Source: Sordaria brevicollis
Lineage: Eukaryota > Ascomycota > Sordariomycetes > Sordariales > Sordariaceae
Assembly: GCA_033439795.1 (NCBI GenBank)
Contig: JAUTDP010000009.1
Location: 3,100,001-3,164,000 of the forward strand
Direction of reading: 5' to 3'
DNA: 64,000 nt
Below, one piece after another: positions 1 through 11,416 of the stretch (its first letter is position 1; every line of letters begins with the position of its first letter). The notes under the pieces were generated by a model. It was not told the origin of the DNA and did no database searches. It saw only the letters and a program-made list of their open reading frames with translations. Position numbers and translations under genes: made by a program.

Positions 1-213
1 GGAAAACGGACCAATCAGAACTCATGACTTGAGAGAATTCGAGCTTCCTTATCTTGAATGATCAACCCGATCTGCAGGGTTTCTTACTTTCTTGAAATGT
101 GGCGTTTATGGTGCCCGCGCCCAGACACTCACCATCAACAGGCACACATCTCGGCGGGAATGGTGTCGAACGAAACTCGGAAGAGGGATGAGCTTTCTTC
201 CCAGCTTGTGATA

Positions 214-1190
214 TCAGCGCAGTTTTCCACAGTGATGCTTTTGACCAAAAGACATCCCGCAGAATCCCGCTCGCTGGCTTGAATGCCAAGATGGTCGAAA
301 ATTGTCGAAGATGCTCCGATTCCCCCCATATGGTGCAACTTGGTGGCTGGAAGCCTTTTCTATTGTCGATTGGCTCGACCCGTGCGGCGCTGATAAGACA
401 TTTTGGGAACAGTCTGTAAGCCGCCACTTTAGTTCCGATATCGAAATTGCTCCGAATGTTCTGACTTTGGAGAGGATTGCTTCCTGAGTCTTCGATTTGA
501 CTTTGATGTAACCCGTGGGGACCCCACAAAACCCGATGGTTTGGATCATGGAAGATATCGGCTGTTGAGCCGGCTCCGAAGGGTGAGGTCGTACAAGTGG
601 TGGTCTTCCTCTGTGAAGGAACATGAGAGCAACCCAAAGTGTATCATCGGTGCACTTCCATCGACCACCGACGGGGTCTTGATGTTGACATTCCGCCACG
701 CCTCCATCTTTCCGGCTCTGCGGTTGTTTTCCGCAACAAGAACCATGCTGTTCTCTTCCTCCCGGTAAGGTATCATCAAACGGCGATCCCAAATCCGTAC
801 CTTGATCCGTACCATAAGCTCCGTCGGTGGATACCACCGTCTTTCCCAAGACCCGACGGTTCGGATCGTCAAAGAGATATCGGGAGTTGAAGCCGGTTGA
901 GACAAGCCACAGAGGGTAGCCAGGAACAGGCTGGATGGAATGCTGCGACTCAGTCGATCGTACGTTCGACCGGAGGAACCAGACCGGCGCTAATTCATGG
1001 ACTAACAACGTTATCTTGTGGAAGTTCCTCTGCGTTTGGCTGACGATGACTTGATGTAACTGGACGCTCGGGAAGGGTGGTTCTGATAAAATGAGCCGAG
1101 TGTCTGCGAGGATGTTGAAAACTTGAAGCTCACGACGGCCAGAGATAGGTGACGGGATGTCAAGTTCCAAGATGCGTGCTTGCAGTGTAA
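214..1190 (-). pseudogene. Coding-like open frame, unrecognised (gene remnant or undetected gene)
   Basis: On the minus strand one frame stays open for about 318 codons, from roughly 1170 down to a stop at 214-216, which is long for non-coding DNA at this base composition. It has no ATG near its upstream end; it is preceded by CACTAAC and a CTGCAAG that could be a branch site and acceptor (about 1178-1207), so it could be an internal or last exon. The residues look protein-like near the upstream end (for example VHELAPVWFLRSN and GFNSRYLFDDPNRRVL) but lose that character further on, where a second minus frame (546-905) looks more convincing. This suggests a frameshifted, decayed gene. No family was recognised. 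Confidence 0.27.
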
Positions 1191-1867
1191 TATCGCATGT
1201 TGTTAGTGCATCTCGCTGGAAGCCGCGGTGATTGGGTGCTTGTGCTAACGCGGGCGTTAGTGCACGAGCCTGACCCGCATGGACTCAAACTTCTTACAAC
1301 CGGTGAAAGCAAACCCACGTCAACCAAAGGAGAGGACAGGCCGGGGCTTCAGGTTTGAAGAAGATGGATTAAACACAACACAGCAAGGAGTGAAATACAA
1401 CAAAGACCATCCAGAACCCATCGCTAGCCAGACGACCGAAAAAGAAAAAGAGAAAAAGAAGGAAGGACATTAGTGATAAGGGAGATGAAAGGGGAAAAAC
1501 GCAAAGAAAACGCAAAAAGGAAAGACAAAACAAAATGACAGTCCGCTCCTGTCACCACCCGTCTCAGCCCGGCTCTGGTTCCCGCTCCCGTCCGGCTCCC
1601 GCTCCCGTCCGGCTCACCTCCGGGCCTCGTCTCCACTTCACTCCGATCCGTGCCCCACTTTACCCGGCCCCAGCTCCGTATCCCGGCCCCGACCCCGATG
1701 CCAATCCCGTTCCCGGCCCCGTCTTCCGGCCCCGACTTCCCCCCTTTCACCCTCTCAACAAACCACCTAGTACCACCCCATCCCCTTCCCCATCCCCTCA
1801 CCAAACCTCCGGCCTCCCCCCTGCCAACACCCCAACAACCTCTCCACCCCCCTCCTCCACTCCGCCG
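1191..1867. other. Non-coding stretch with strongly pyrimidine-rich tract
   Basis: No supportable gene. From about 1541 to 1985 the plus strand is almost entirely C and T with repeated CCGGCTCC/CCCGGCCCC-like units, giving artificial Pro-rich frames on plus and Gly/Arg-rich frames on minus. Two copies of GTTAGTG lie at 1202-1208 and 1256-1262. Confidence 0.5.
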
Positions 1868-2579
1868 TCATCCCCCCCGCCAGCCCCCTCCTCTCCTCCT
1901 CCGTCGGCTGCCGTCCCCCCAATACCCCTCCCACCCGGCCTCTTCCCACGCCACCCTCTCCACCAATCCCTCCCCCAAAATTTTGTTTAGTACCAACCAC
2001 GCTAAATTCCATGACCTATCACTGTCCGGATCGGACTGGACCATCTGGACTGCTAAAGGAATAATTTGGGAGGAGAATGGGTAGGAGGGGGTAAGGCCGC
2101 GGAGTTCGACGAGGAGGGATTGCGTGGTGACGACGTAATTGTGGAAGGCGGTGGTCATGGGGGATTGGAAGTGGGGGATGTCGGCTGGGGGGGTGAGGGA
2201 GGGGTTGATGATGGTGCGTTCGAGGTGGAGGAGGGAGGAGAGGGTGGTGGGGGGTTGGTGGTTAGGTGGGTTAGGAGGGTGAGGGATTGCTGGATGTTTT
2301 ATAGGGGTTAGTGTTGTTGTCTGGAGAAAATGGGTGGTGGTGATGGGAAGGTTGAAGATGGGGAAGATGGCAAGGGTAAAGGGGTTAAGTAAAGGTTAAA
2401 GGGTTTATATTGAGGGCCAGAGGGCGGAAAGTTGGATCAGGGCTGGATGGGATGGGGACGAGGACAAGATGAAAGATGGGTAAACATACCTGAGACGGAC
2501 GACTACTAGTACTAGACCGGCTACCACTCGAGCGAGTACTCCCGCTGTGGCTGGACCTGCTGGATCTCGAGGAAGACAT
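1868..2579 (-). CDS. Hypothetical small protein, two-exon model (uncertain)
   Basis: Proposed minus-strand gene. Exon 1 is 2579-2490, starting at an ATG and encoding about 30 Ser/Arg-rich residues, and ends at a good GTATGT donor (2489-2484). Two acceptors are possible. CTCCAG ending at 2321 joins in frame to an exon 2320-1868 (about 180 aa in total). The acceptor at 2290, with a much better CTAAC branch site in front, leads to another frame that stays compatible only if the C6 run near 2250 were one base longer. Exon 2 contains a protein-like core, for example MTTAFHNYVVTTQSLLVELR, then a low-complexity Gly/Arg-rich tail likely beyond the true end. No family recognised. The Ser/Arg start and the core look real; exon borders and 3' end are uncertain. 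Confidence 0.4.
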
Positions 2580-2704
2580 GGCCGTTAATTTCCCGGAACC
2601 TTTCTACTGGCAGTAGTCTGATATGAAGACGGGAGTTGAGGGTGTTAGAGACGAGTGTCTTGCTAAATCTCGAGTCTTTGATATCCCAGGTATCTTCTAG
2701 ATGC

Positions 2705-2733
2705 CGATGTCGATGTCGATGTCGATGTCGATG
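2705..2733. repeat. Hexanucleotide microsatellite (CGATGT)n
   Basis: About 4.8 perfect copies of CGATGT in non-coding DNA upstream of the small minus-strand gene model. Confidence 0.9.
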
Positions 2734-2996
2734 CTCTTCTTTTTCCAGAGTTTGTCCTGTGTTGTAGTCTCGACCTGCTTGCTTTCTGTTGCTTTCTTGC
2801 TCGCTTGTTGTTGTTGCTTGCCGGTGCTTGCTGTCGCTTCCTGTTGCTGTCCTAACACCATCCCCATCTCCATCCGAGCTCCATCATCGTCTTTATATCC
2901 ATCCATCTCCCCCTCTAATCCTTGAAGCCGTCACCGCCTGGTCCATTCTATGCTCAACCACCACCTACCACTGGATGATGACCCTGGCGGCAATGA

Positions 2997-3125
2997 GAAT
3001 GATGATGATGATTGATGATGATGATGATGATGTTGAGTAAGGACCCATCTTCCAGCTCCAGGTTCCCATCATCATCATCTTCTATCCCAATGTCAATGGC
3101 CACGACGATGATGATGATGATGCTG
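2997..3125. repeat. (GAT)n-type microsatellites
   Basis: Two runs of the trinucleotide GAT/ATG, at about 2999-3033 and 3104-3122, interrupted by unique sequence with ATCATC stretches in between (about 3068-3080), so the block can also pair with itself. Confidence 0.85.
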
Positions 3126-3167
3126 CCTCAGACCCATCATCTTTGTTTTCCATCTTTGCCGTTTTTG

Positions 3168-3198
3168 CCATACGCCATACGCCATACGCCCGCCATAC
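3168..3198. repeat. Short tandem repeat, unit CCATACG(C)
   Basis: Four close copies of a 7-8 bp unit (GCCATACGCCATACGCCATACGC...). No associated gene. Confidence 0.8.
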
Positions 3199-6192
3199 AC
3201 TATAGTCTACCTCCACGAGAACCTCCACGACCGAACCAATCTCCAAACACGGCAACACTGAATGACCAAAGGGTTGATACGTACGGCGGGTAACCGGCAA
3301 GCCGTAGGGCTGAAACCAGGCATCGGTGTCGACTATGGTATAGTTCCCACAGTTCCCACATGGCACATGGCACGAACGGCATGTCTAGGTTCTAGCCGGT
3401 CGGTGATCCATCCCGCATCCATCCATCCCGTCATCCATTGGAACGGCACGAGGGTTCTAACCTCCAGATGTCTCATAGGGCTGAAGGGTAGGTAATGTAA
3501 CATCCATCTGGCGGTGTCAAAGGCAGGAAGTTTAAGTCTTGTGGATGTAATAACCACTGGCAGGTCCAGGGAGGAGATTACCCTCATGGCAAAAAACAGG
3601 CACGCCATGCCACCAGACCGGTAAAGGTACAGTAAGACGGGAAGGAACAACAAGCTACCTTAACCCCCATGTCCTAGGTCGACCAAGGCAACGAGCTGAA
3701 GGTGATTGACGGAATAGATCAGGCACCAACCCATCACCGGTTCGTAGTGCCGGTGCCGGTACGCCGGTCACCTCTTTCTTGTCCTCCGAGATTTGGGCCG
3801 AGGATGGTGTGTACGGGATGGCCATGCTATGTAGGTGACTTGTGATGGGAAGTGAAAGTGAGTGGGTTGCCCAATACCAGAGACTCTGTATGCCATTAAT
3901 CACGACCGACAGGAAGAACAACAATGTTACTCCAGGCCTGGATGCCTGACCGGGTTGTGTCTCTCATCTCAGACACGAGTAGCCATGATACTAGTTGAAC
4001 TGTATCCTTATTCATGGTCGCTTATGCGGGTGTAGCTTCTCTGCCTTTGCGCTTAACCCGGTGCCAGTAACAGCAGCGGAAGTTTTGACCCGGGGAATTT
4101 AGACCATAGGCAGACCGTAAGGTTGTAGACCCCATAAGGCGCAAGCAGAGCCTCCTTCCAGATGCTACCCCAGATGTGCCGAGACTCGAGGGATGGTGTG
4201 GTAGATCAAGGATGTGGCATGGCACATTAGCTCCCGCCGTTCAACTCCCAGCTTGTACCATACGTGCCGTCCGTGCCAGGGGGTTTCGAGAATGTGGGCG
4301 CCTGGACCCTCTTCTTGGACTTTGTTTTGTGAGACCAAGGTACTGGCTGATTGACTAAGAAGATCAACCGTGATGACACTGCGCTTTGTTGGCCTGGTGT
4401 CATCTTGGAACTGAGCACACTAAGTTCAATCCCGTTACTCATCAACCACAGTCCACAGCTACGGCCTGTGGCTATCGCCTCCAGGCACCCCGCAAACGTT
4501 GAAAGTACACAGCATGTTGGGTAATAATCGTGTGTAAACCATTGAGGCTTGAACTTGTTTGTTGCTGAATAAGAACCCAACTCCAAGTATGTATGACCTT
4601 GAAACTGAACACAGCCCCCAACTTTCCCAGGTCTTTAATCGATATAGCCGCAACCACTTGTCGAAAGGAAATGTAGTAGACCTTCTTCGGTAACACGAGC
4701 GGTGAAAACTCCGGGAAATTGTTTAGGCAGCCGAATTTCTTCCGTATTTTATACCATTCCCATGGGGTGGGATCAATAAGCCTTTTCCCTTTGGACGGTG
4801 TTGCGGGTTTGCCAAGACTTTTGTATCGAACGGACATGTGGGCGATGCGGGATGTTGAACTTGAATTTTGGCCAATGGGAGTTGTTCTTCAATGTGGCAG
4901 ATGTTGGGAAGGTAAGCACCAGTCGATGTGAGCAGAGTTCCAGGCTCTGAGCTCAAGTCAGGCTTGGACGTCGAAGAGAGGATCAATGTCCGTTGAAGAT
5001 TCGTCGGATATTGAGAACAAGCTCCCATTCCCTTGCTAGATGAAGGCTGCTGTTTGCTGCCGGCTTGACCTCAACCACTTTCCTGCTGTTCCGATCGAAG
5101 CGTCTTGGTAGTTGGGCCCTGCACGTCAAATCTCAAGACAAAAGTCGCCAACATCTGCCTCGACCGGTTCAAAAGCTGCGACGGCCTCCAGAATAAATAT
5201 ATCCGTTCCATCTCCCAAAAGAAGAACAAGATGACCAAGCAGTGCGCATATTGTCTTTGCATAAAGAAATGGTGACATGCTGTTACACAAAACCCAACAG
5301 TCTGGACACCGGAGGCGGCAGAAGCGGGCTCGGCAGAGAACGCAACGCGGGTCAGACCGTGAGCAGCAAGAACTCTGCATCGGACAGTGATGGGAGGGTA
5401 GGCCGTAAGGCCGGCCATAGGGCTGAAGCCGGAACGGACGAAACGAAAAAGGGGATTATGACATCAACCCTTGTCCCGCTCCCTTGGTGAGCTGAGCGTG
5501 TGTCGTGCACAGCCGATGCAGCTCCGCATTGGTCAATTCGTTATTCCGTCTGATGTCTGTCCATTGTACGGTGTACCTTACCCATCATCCCGCTCGCTCA
5601 CCCTTTGTTACACCCCAATGTGTTTTTCGTCTTGGCGATGGCTTTGATCCGGTAGGGCTGACCGGCTTAAAATCCGGATTGACATACTGCGAGCCGGTGC
5701 TTCCCACATGGCCGGTGATGACTGTTGACCAGCGTCGATCATCGGCATGTGGAAACGGCAATTTGAGACCGGAGACGACCGACCGAAAGTTTTCGGGGTG
5801 GGCCGAATCTTCAAGAGGGCCGTCGAGCCAGGCAGAAAACATCGCCGCAGCAACTATCACGATGGGCTGCCTTAACCTTTTCCACCAAGGTTAGTGTAAA
5901 CGCAGCTGCGATCAAGAACTCCGGGACCGACATGACAATCAGGCAAACACTCAACAAAAAGACAGAGACGAGAAAAAGACATGTGATAACGCAAAATCGA
6001 TTCAATACCGCTGGTCGCATGATGCTCGTTATATCCAAAGAGAGAAAGGAAATCGTCATCAGACCCGTGGATCCGTCCGCCGGGCCCATCATCTATCGTC
6101 GATCGTGTCATAGAGGGTCGTTGGTCGTATATCGTCCTGTCATATCATGCCTTCTTGTCCGTTTTGTACACTTCCATCACCTTCGTCATGAA

Positions 6193-8131
6193 TCACCGGC
6201 CCGAATCGTTGGCGGCCTCCTCGTCGTTATCCTCCTGTTCCTCCTCATCGTCGCCTTGCCAGTCCGCACTCTCGAGCCCCTTTCCACGGATCAGCAGAGT
6301 GCCTAACCACCCAACAAGGGCGACACCAGCAAAGACGCCCCAGGCAATGGCTTCTCCCTTGGGATGGACATGGTTCGTGAGAGTGAAAAGACCGCCGGAG
6401 ATGAAGGGGCCCACGCTACGGCCAGCCGCGGACAGTGTTTGGGCAATGCCGTTCAGTGTTCCGAGGCACTCGTGGGAGGGAGCAGAGTTATTGATCTGAA
6501 ATTGGGATAGGTTAGCAGATGTCAAGACGAAAGAGAGAGAATAAACATACCAGAAGCATCACACTGCTCAAACCACCAATCGCACAAATGTTCTTGAGCA
6601 ATAGGATGACTCCCAGTTCGCTGTACAGCCAGCCCTTGCCAGACCCAAGCCCGAACCACGTCTTCTTCTGATCGACATAGCCAATCCAAGGCATCATCGC
6701 CATAGAGATAGCCATACCCAGAAGGGAGTATCTGTAGGTACCCATGTTTCCGACACGAGCCTTGAGAGGCTGGAACACGAAAGCCTGGAAGACAATTGTA
6801 GCCAAACCTGCCAGAGACAAACTGAGGCCAATGATGCTAGGGCCGAGGTTACGCCCGTTTGGTGGCGGGGCGGATGCGAAGATGGGGTAAAGCGAGTTGA
6901 AGGAGATGTTGGTCAACTGGAAGACGAGGTAGGTACACAACAGAATCGTGGTGGTGCGGTTGGCGAGTTGACGAAAAGCGGACTTTTGGTCAGCAGCAAC
7001 GTCTTTGGCGCTTGTGGCATCATCGTCCTCGCTTAAGAGAGCGTCTGTTTCGTTGTTCTCGCTGTTGGACTTTTTGCCAAACCAGCCAGCGACGAGCGTG
7101 CGAGCCTTGTTGAACATGGTGGTGTAATCGCTAGCGTCTTCCTCCTCGTCCTTCTCCAGTGTTTCCTTGAACCAGATGGTGAGAACGACGACGGCGATGA
7201 ACAGGAAGCCGGCGCTGAGAAGGTTGGGACCAAGGAATGGGTACTTGTCAGCCCCGACAGTGCCAACCAGCAAACCACCAAGAGCCGGACCGGTGATGCT
7301 GCCCAGACTGTACATAACAGGGAGCCAGGTGAAGGCTCTGCTCTGGTTTGTGCGATCCGTCACCTCTCCCAAGGCTGTTGGTACCACGGCTGCATTTCCG
7401 TTGAGCAATCCCATGGCGATGTGAACGAGAATGAGCTGGACATAGGTCTTGCAAAAACCAAAGAAGACAAAGCAGCCCATCAGTAGAAGGGTGCCAAGTA
7501 GCATGACTGGTTTGCGACCGATGCGATCCGACAAGTATCCCCAGAACAAGTTCGTCACCAATTGCGCAAGAGCGAATGCCGAAGCCAACAGGCCAACGTA
7601 TACTCCTTCGTCGCCATCAGGGATCTCTTCAAAAGAAGCCACCATGGCGGGTAGGTATGGACTAATCGAGTTCAGGGCAGTTTGTTCGGCCAGCGATAAC
7701 AGCGCTAGGAGACCCAATTGCTTCCATGGGAGCGGTGTGACGGCGTCGCCTTCTCCATGTGATGTTTCCGATGAGCTTCTATTGTCGTCGCCAGCCTCGC
7801 GTCGTTGTTGCGCATACGCACTCCACGGGTCGTTTCGCGGTGGGGAGGAGGGAGTCTTGGGCGGTTGTGTTGGGAAGGTGTGGTATTTGTGGGTGGACTG
7901 TCGTCGCATGGGACGTATCGAGGCTACCGAGGTTCTTCGAGCATTGTCGGAGGGGTGACGAGGGTCATCGTATGGGGTGTTGAACTGCGGGAAAGGAGCG
8001 CCAGCGTGGAATGAGCCGGATGAGGTGGTACGCTGTGGTCGGGGACCGCGATGTGTTCGAGGGGTTCGCGGTGTCTGTGGTTGTTGCGATGAGGAAGACG
8101 ATGCCCCGGCGGGGGCGCTTGGCTGGACCAT
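6193..8131 (-). CDS. Major facilitator superfamily transporter (DHA1/YCR023C-like)
   Basis: Predicted plasma or vacuolar membrane proton-coupled transporter with 12 membrane segments; substrate unknown. Coding exons are 8131-6551 and 6495-6193, split by a 55-nt GTATGT..CAG intron (6550-6496), giving about 627 aa. The ATG at 8131 is used; the open frame upstream of it contains no further ATG. The Ser/Pro-rich N terminus (about 135 residues) is cytosolic and disordered. The first membrane segment begins near LLALLSLAEQTALNSISPYL; motif A is present as GYLSDRIGRKPVML after TM2, and a long acidic loop (with DEEEDASD and SEDDDA) separates the two six-helix halves. The sequence after the intron (INNSAPSHECLGTLNGIAQ) continues the conserved pattern of TM10-11, which confirms the splice. 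The C terminus is highly acidic. The family is sometimes labelled drug or zinc-facilitator-like; no substrate should be inferred. Confidence 0.9.
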
Positions 8132-9631
8132 GACGGTCAATTTGCTGGTGTCGTCGACAAAGCAATGCGCGATGCAAGATGATGGCGGTGGAATGCAGGT
8201 ACAGAGATATGTAAAATGTCGGGGTCGCGGTTACGGTGTGAAAATCGGGACGATGATGCGATCGGCCGACGAATCGGATTGATTTTGTTTCGGTAGGGTC
8301 GTGGGACGGCCCAATGTCGTCCGGCTTGTCGTCGTTGTTGTCAGATGGAAGCAATTGGTGTGGTTTGGAGAAAAGATGAAGGCAGGAAGAGATGACTCGA
8401 TTGAAGCTGAAGAAGAAGAAGAAAGCAATGTTGGCGTAACACACACACTTTTCACTAGCTCCGAGCGGAAGTACGATGTTGTGATACGTGGGCGTCCATT
8501 TGAGGGAAGTTGAATTTGTTGGAGAGAAAATGGAGAAAAAAGAGACGACGAATCGAATTGAAACTTGAATTGGCGATCAGTCAGTAGAACCACAGCCAAT
8601 CAGATGCCCCGCAATTACTCCATTTCGCTGAATTCGGTGGAGTATTAGTGATGATGTCACTGATTGGACCCCAAACAGCGGGTGCCCCTCCCCCGCGGAT
8701 TATCGCCGAGGTGTGAAGGAGATGGGGGACAATTGAATTGTTTCAAAAGATCTGAACAAGTTTGAAGATGGAAGGAATGGAGGAAGGGTTGAAATCATCA
8801 ACTTCAGAGGTTGATTTTGAGCAAAGAATTCTCGTAGCCAACCTCAGTTTGATACTTCCCCGGTGAGGTACTGCGGGTACTTGCGGCCTTCTTGTCACCA
8901 TTCCTTCCTCTTTTGAACCACTCTCTTCATTCGTGAGGGGGCTCATTTCCTCTGCATTTGTTCCTTCCCAGATGCTGTTCCATTCCGCTCTGCCACCGGC
9001 ATTCAGGTCCTTCAATCTTTCAATTTGAGTTCCTTCCAAATGGAGATTTGTGTGGAGACATTCAAGAAAGTTGAAACAAGCGCTGTAATTACAGGGGTTC
9101 CATGCTCTGCTTGTCGGAGCTCTGTCGGCGTCGCTTATCGATAAGAAATAATTCCACTTTGAGCTGAGGTCGACATCAAGCTGTCAACTTGGTTTCTCCA
9201 AGCTCACAATGTCAACATTTTGTGAATGCTAGGTCCATGATTACATTAAACGGCGTAGAGCTAGGAGCATCGATATGATAAGTTGTGAGAAATAGTTAAG
9301 CACTTCTTTGAACAATGAATAACGTCCACTGTGGTCTGGACTCTTGGCTAGGGCATCTTGGCCAGCTTCAATTTTTCTTCATTCGCCAAGTCTAGAATCA
9401 TGTTCCTGAAAGGCCTCAGATGTCCATTCGACCTTTCACGGTTTCCCATCTTGATAAGAAATATATGTACGGGTATTCATTCATCATATGTACAACTCAA
9501 AACGGTAAAAGAGACGTCCTTCGCGGACTCAGTCCTGCACCTCTCTTCACCATCTCCCACTCCTTTTTCTCACCACTCCTCATCACCCTGACCAGACCAC
9601 ATATGCCATCTCTCAGCGCCATTTCCAGGAC
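8132..9631. other. Intergenic region, MFS promoter side
   Basis: No supportable gene. The part next to 8131 should hold the 5' leader and promoter of the minus-strand transporter; the rest is unique sequence with no repeat or RNA gene recognised. Confidence 0.5.
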
Positions 9632-10492
9632 TTAAGAGAAAACAACAGTCTTGCCATTATTCAAAAACAGCCTCTGCTCCGCATACCACTTGACCGCCGC
9701 CGCCAACACCTGGCTCTCCACATTCGACCCTTCATCCACCAGCACGTTGGGGCCCATGCCATGATCAACCCTGGTAACCCTCTGCTCGATAATCGGGCCC
9801 TCGTCCAAATCCGCCGTGACAAAGTGCGCAGTGGCGCCAATAATCTTGACGCCCCTGTCGTAGGCCTGGTGGTACGGCTTGGCGCCCTTGAACGACGGCA
9901 GGAAGGAGTGGTGGATGTTGATGATCCGTCCGGACATGGCCTCGCACAGAGTAGGCGACAAAACCTGCATGTAGCGGGCGAGCACGATGAGCTCAATGTC
10001 GTGCTTCTTGGCCAGCTCGAGGATTTGCGATTCCTGCTGGGCCTTGGTGTCCTTGGTGACGGGCAAGTGGTGGAACTCGATTCCGTAGGACTGGGCGAGG
10101 GGTTCAAAGGTAGGGTGGTTGGACACGATGAGGGGGATGTCGATGGGCAGCTGGCCGGTCTTTGCGCGGAAGAGGAGGTCGTTGAGGCAGTGCCCGATCT
10201 TGGACACCATGATGAGCACCTTTGTCTTTTGCGAGACGGGCCGGATCTTGTACTCCATGGCGTATTCGGAGGCGAGCTTGTTGAAGGGCTCGATCAGGTG
10301 CTCGGTGGAGGGGGTGGGCGTAGGGCCAAAGTGCACGCGCATGAAGAATTTTTCCGAGACGGGGTCGGAGAATTGCTGCAGGTCCAGAATGTTGTGGCCC
10401 TGCTGGGCAAAGACGCCAGTGACGGCGTGCACGATGCCCGGCTTGTCAGGGCATGACAGCGTGAGGATGTGGTCGTTGGTGGTGGCGGGCAT
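9632..10492 (-). CDS. Formyltetrahydrofolate deformylase (PurU type)
   Basis: Hydrolyses 10-formyltetrahydrofolate to formate and tetrahydrofolate, balancing one-carbon units that feed purine and methionine synthesis. A single exon of 286 aa starts at the ATG at 10492 and ends at TAA 9632-9634, matching the usual length of the family. Residues about 6-85 form an ACT domain (HILTLSCPDKPGIVHAVTGV), normally the amino-acid sensing part. The rest is the formyltransferase fold, with the conserved active-site block GRIINIHHSFLPSFKGAKPY and the following GATAHFVTADLDEGPIIEQ containing the catalytic His and Asp. The gene is intronless and stands alone, with a cluster of antisense open frames that only reflect GC-rich third positions. 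Family assignment is confident; localisation was not resolved because no targeting peptide is obvious. Confidence 0.95.
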   Translation of the reverse strand: MPATTNDHILTLSCPDKPGIVHAVTGVFAQQGHNILDLQQFSDPVSEKFFMRVHFGPTPTPSTEHLIEPFNKLASEYAMEYKIRPVSQKTKVLIMVSKIGHCLNDLLFRAKTGQLPIDIPLIVSNHPTFEPLAQSYGIEFHHLPVTKDTKAQQESQILELAKKHDIELIVLARYMQVLSPTLCEAMSGRIINIHHSFLPSFKGAKPYHQAYDRGVKIIGATAHFVTADLDEGPIIEQRVTRVDHGMGPNVLVDEGSNVESQVLAAAVKWYAEQRLFLNNGKTVVFS

Positions 10493-11416
10493 TGTTGAAA
10501 TGTTATTGATGTGGTGATGTTTTTGGTGGTGGTGAAGTTGAGAGCTGTGGTGTGGTTGAACTGAAATGTCAAAATATTAAGTTAGTTCATAGGTCCCCCA
10601 ATTATGGAGCCCTTTTCACTGACAGGACTGACGCGTGGCGGGGTTTTAATGACTCATGGGATCCACGACTGCGGCATTCGGAGTTCTAGAAACGGGCCTT
10701 CAGCAATGTGTCCACTCGGCATTTCAATCCTGGTCGCTGTCTATGATGAATAGGGTTAGGGTATTTGCGGGTATTTCGTTCTCGGCGTGGTGTTTTCCTC
10801 TTTCCCCAAAACATCAATCACACTTGGACCAGAGTGAGGATACAACAACACAGCCAATTCCCTACGCACTCAACAGAGTTCATTTTCGAATATGTCAATT
10901 GGCATCTTCTACGATTCTTCCACACGACTGCTTTACCAGATCCCTGGTACCATCTGTTCCGTCTTCCTGTGCTTCCGTCGGGTCAAAGTCCCAGGCCATT
11001 GAGGACCTTGATGGCTCGGTCTCTGGATCCGCATCACCCAGAACCTCAACATCTTCTTGCAACACTCCTTCCCGATTTTACAGTCGCCGTTTAATGATTG
11101 CAGTTTGGAATGCCTGACCTGATTCCAATCTTCTCTCACCCATTGGCCAAGTGGTCAATGTGTCGGATGCCGACATGTGCAAAGTTTGCAGTTTCTGAGA
11201 AGGAGCGTTCATAAAATGGAGGGGCACTTACTTAGGTCGTTCTACCGGGCTCTGAGCCAATGAGATTTTTTTTTCTTTCCAACATCTGCTCTTTTCCCGT
11301 CCCTTCCACAATCAACCTTCAAGTCAATTATTTCCAATGAAAATTTCCACAACATCATTCAGATAACGCGACATCAATGAACCGATCCATCTCACTGCTG
11401 CGTCAAAGCCTCCTCA
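10493..11416. other. Intergenic region
   Basis: Holds the upstream region of the deformylase gene at the left. No gene supported in the remaining part; short frames on both strands show no family features. Confidence 0.5.

Larger units (their letters stand above)
2580..6192. other. 3.6-kb gene-poor interval
   Basis: Apart from the microsatellites no gene can be supported. Short minus-strand frames at 4472-4837 and 5126-5380 have some protein-like residue runs but no start, splice or family evidence. The decamer TAGGGCTGAA recurs at about 3305, 3476 and 5418 in otherwise unrelated surroundings. Confidence 0.5.

Noticed and set aside
1535..2084. Pro-rich plus-strand frames of 144-151 codons
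   Set aside because: Produced by the C/T-rich tract; no ordered residues, and several frames are open at once.
9761..10456. 231-codon plus-strand frame opposite the formyltetrahydrofolate deformylase
   Set aside because: Same codon-bias artefact; composition is Gly/Val/Asp-rich and repetitive.
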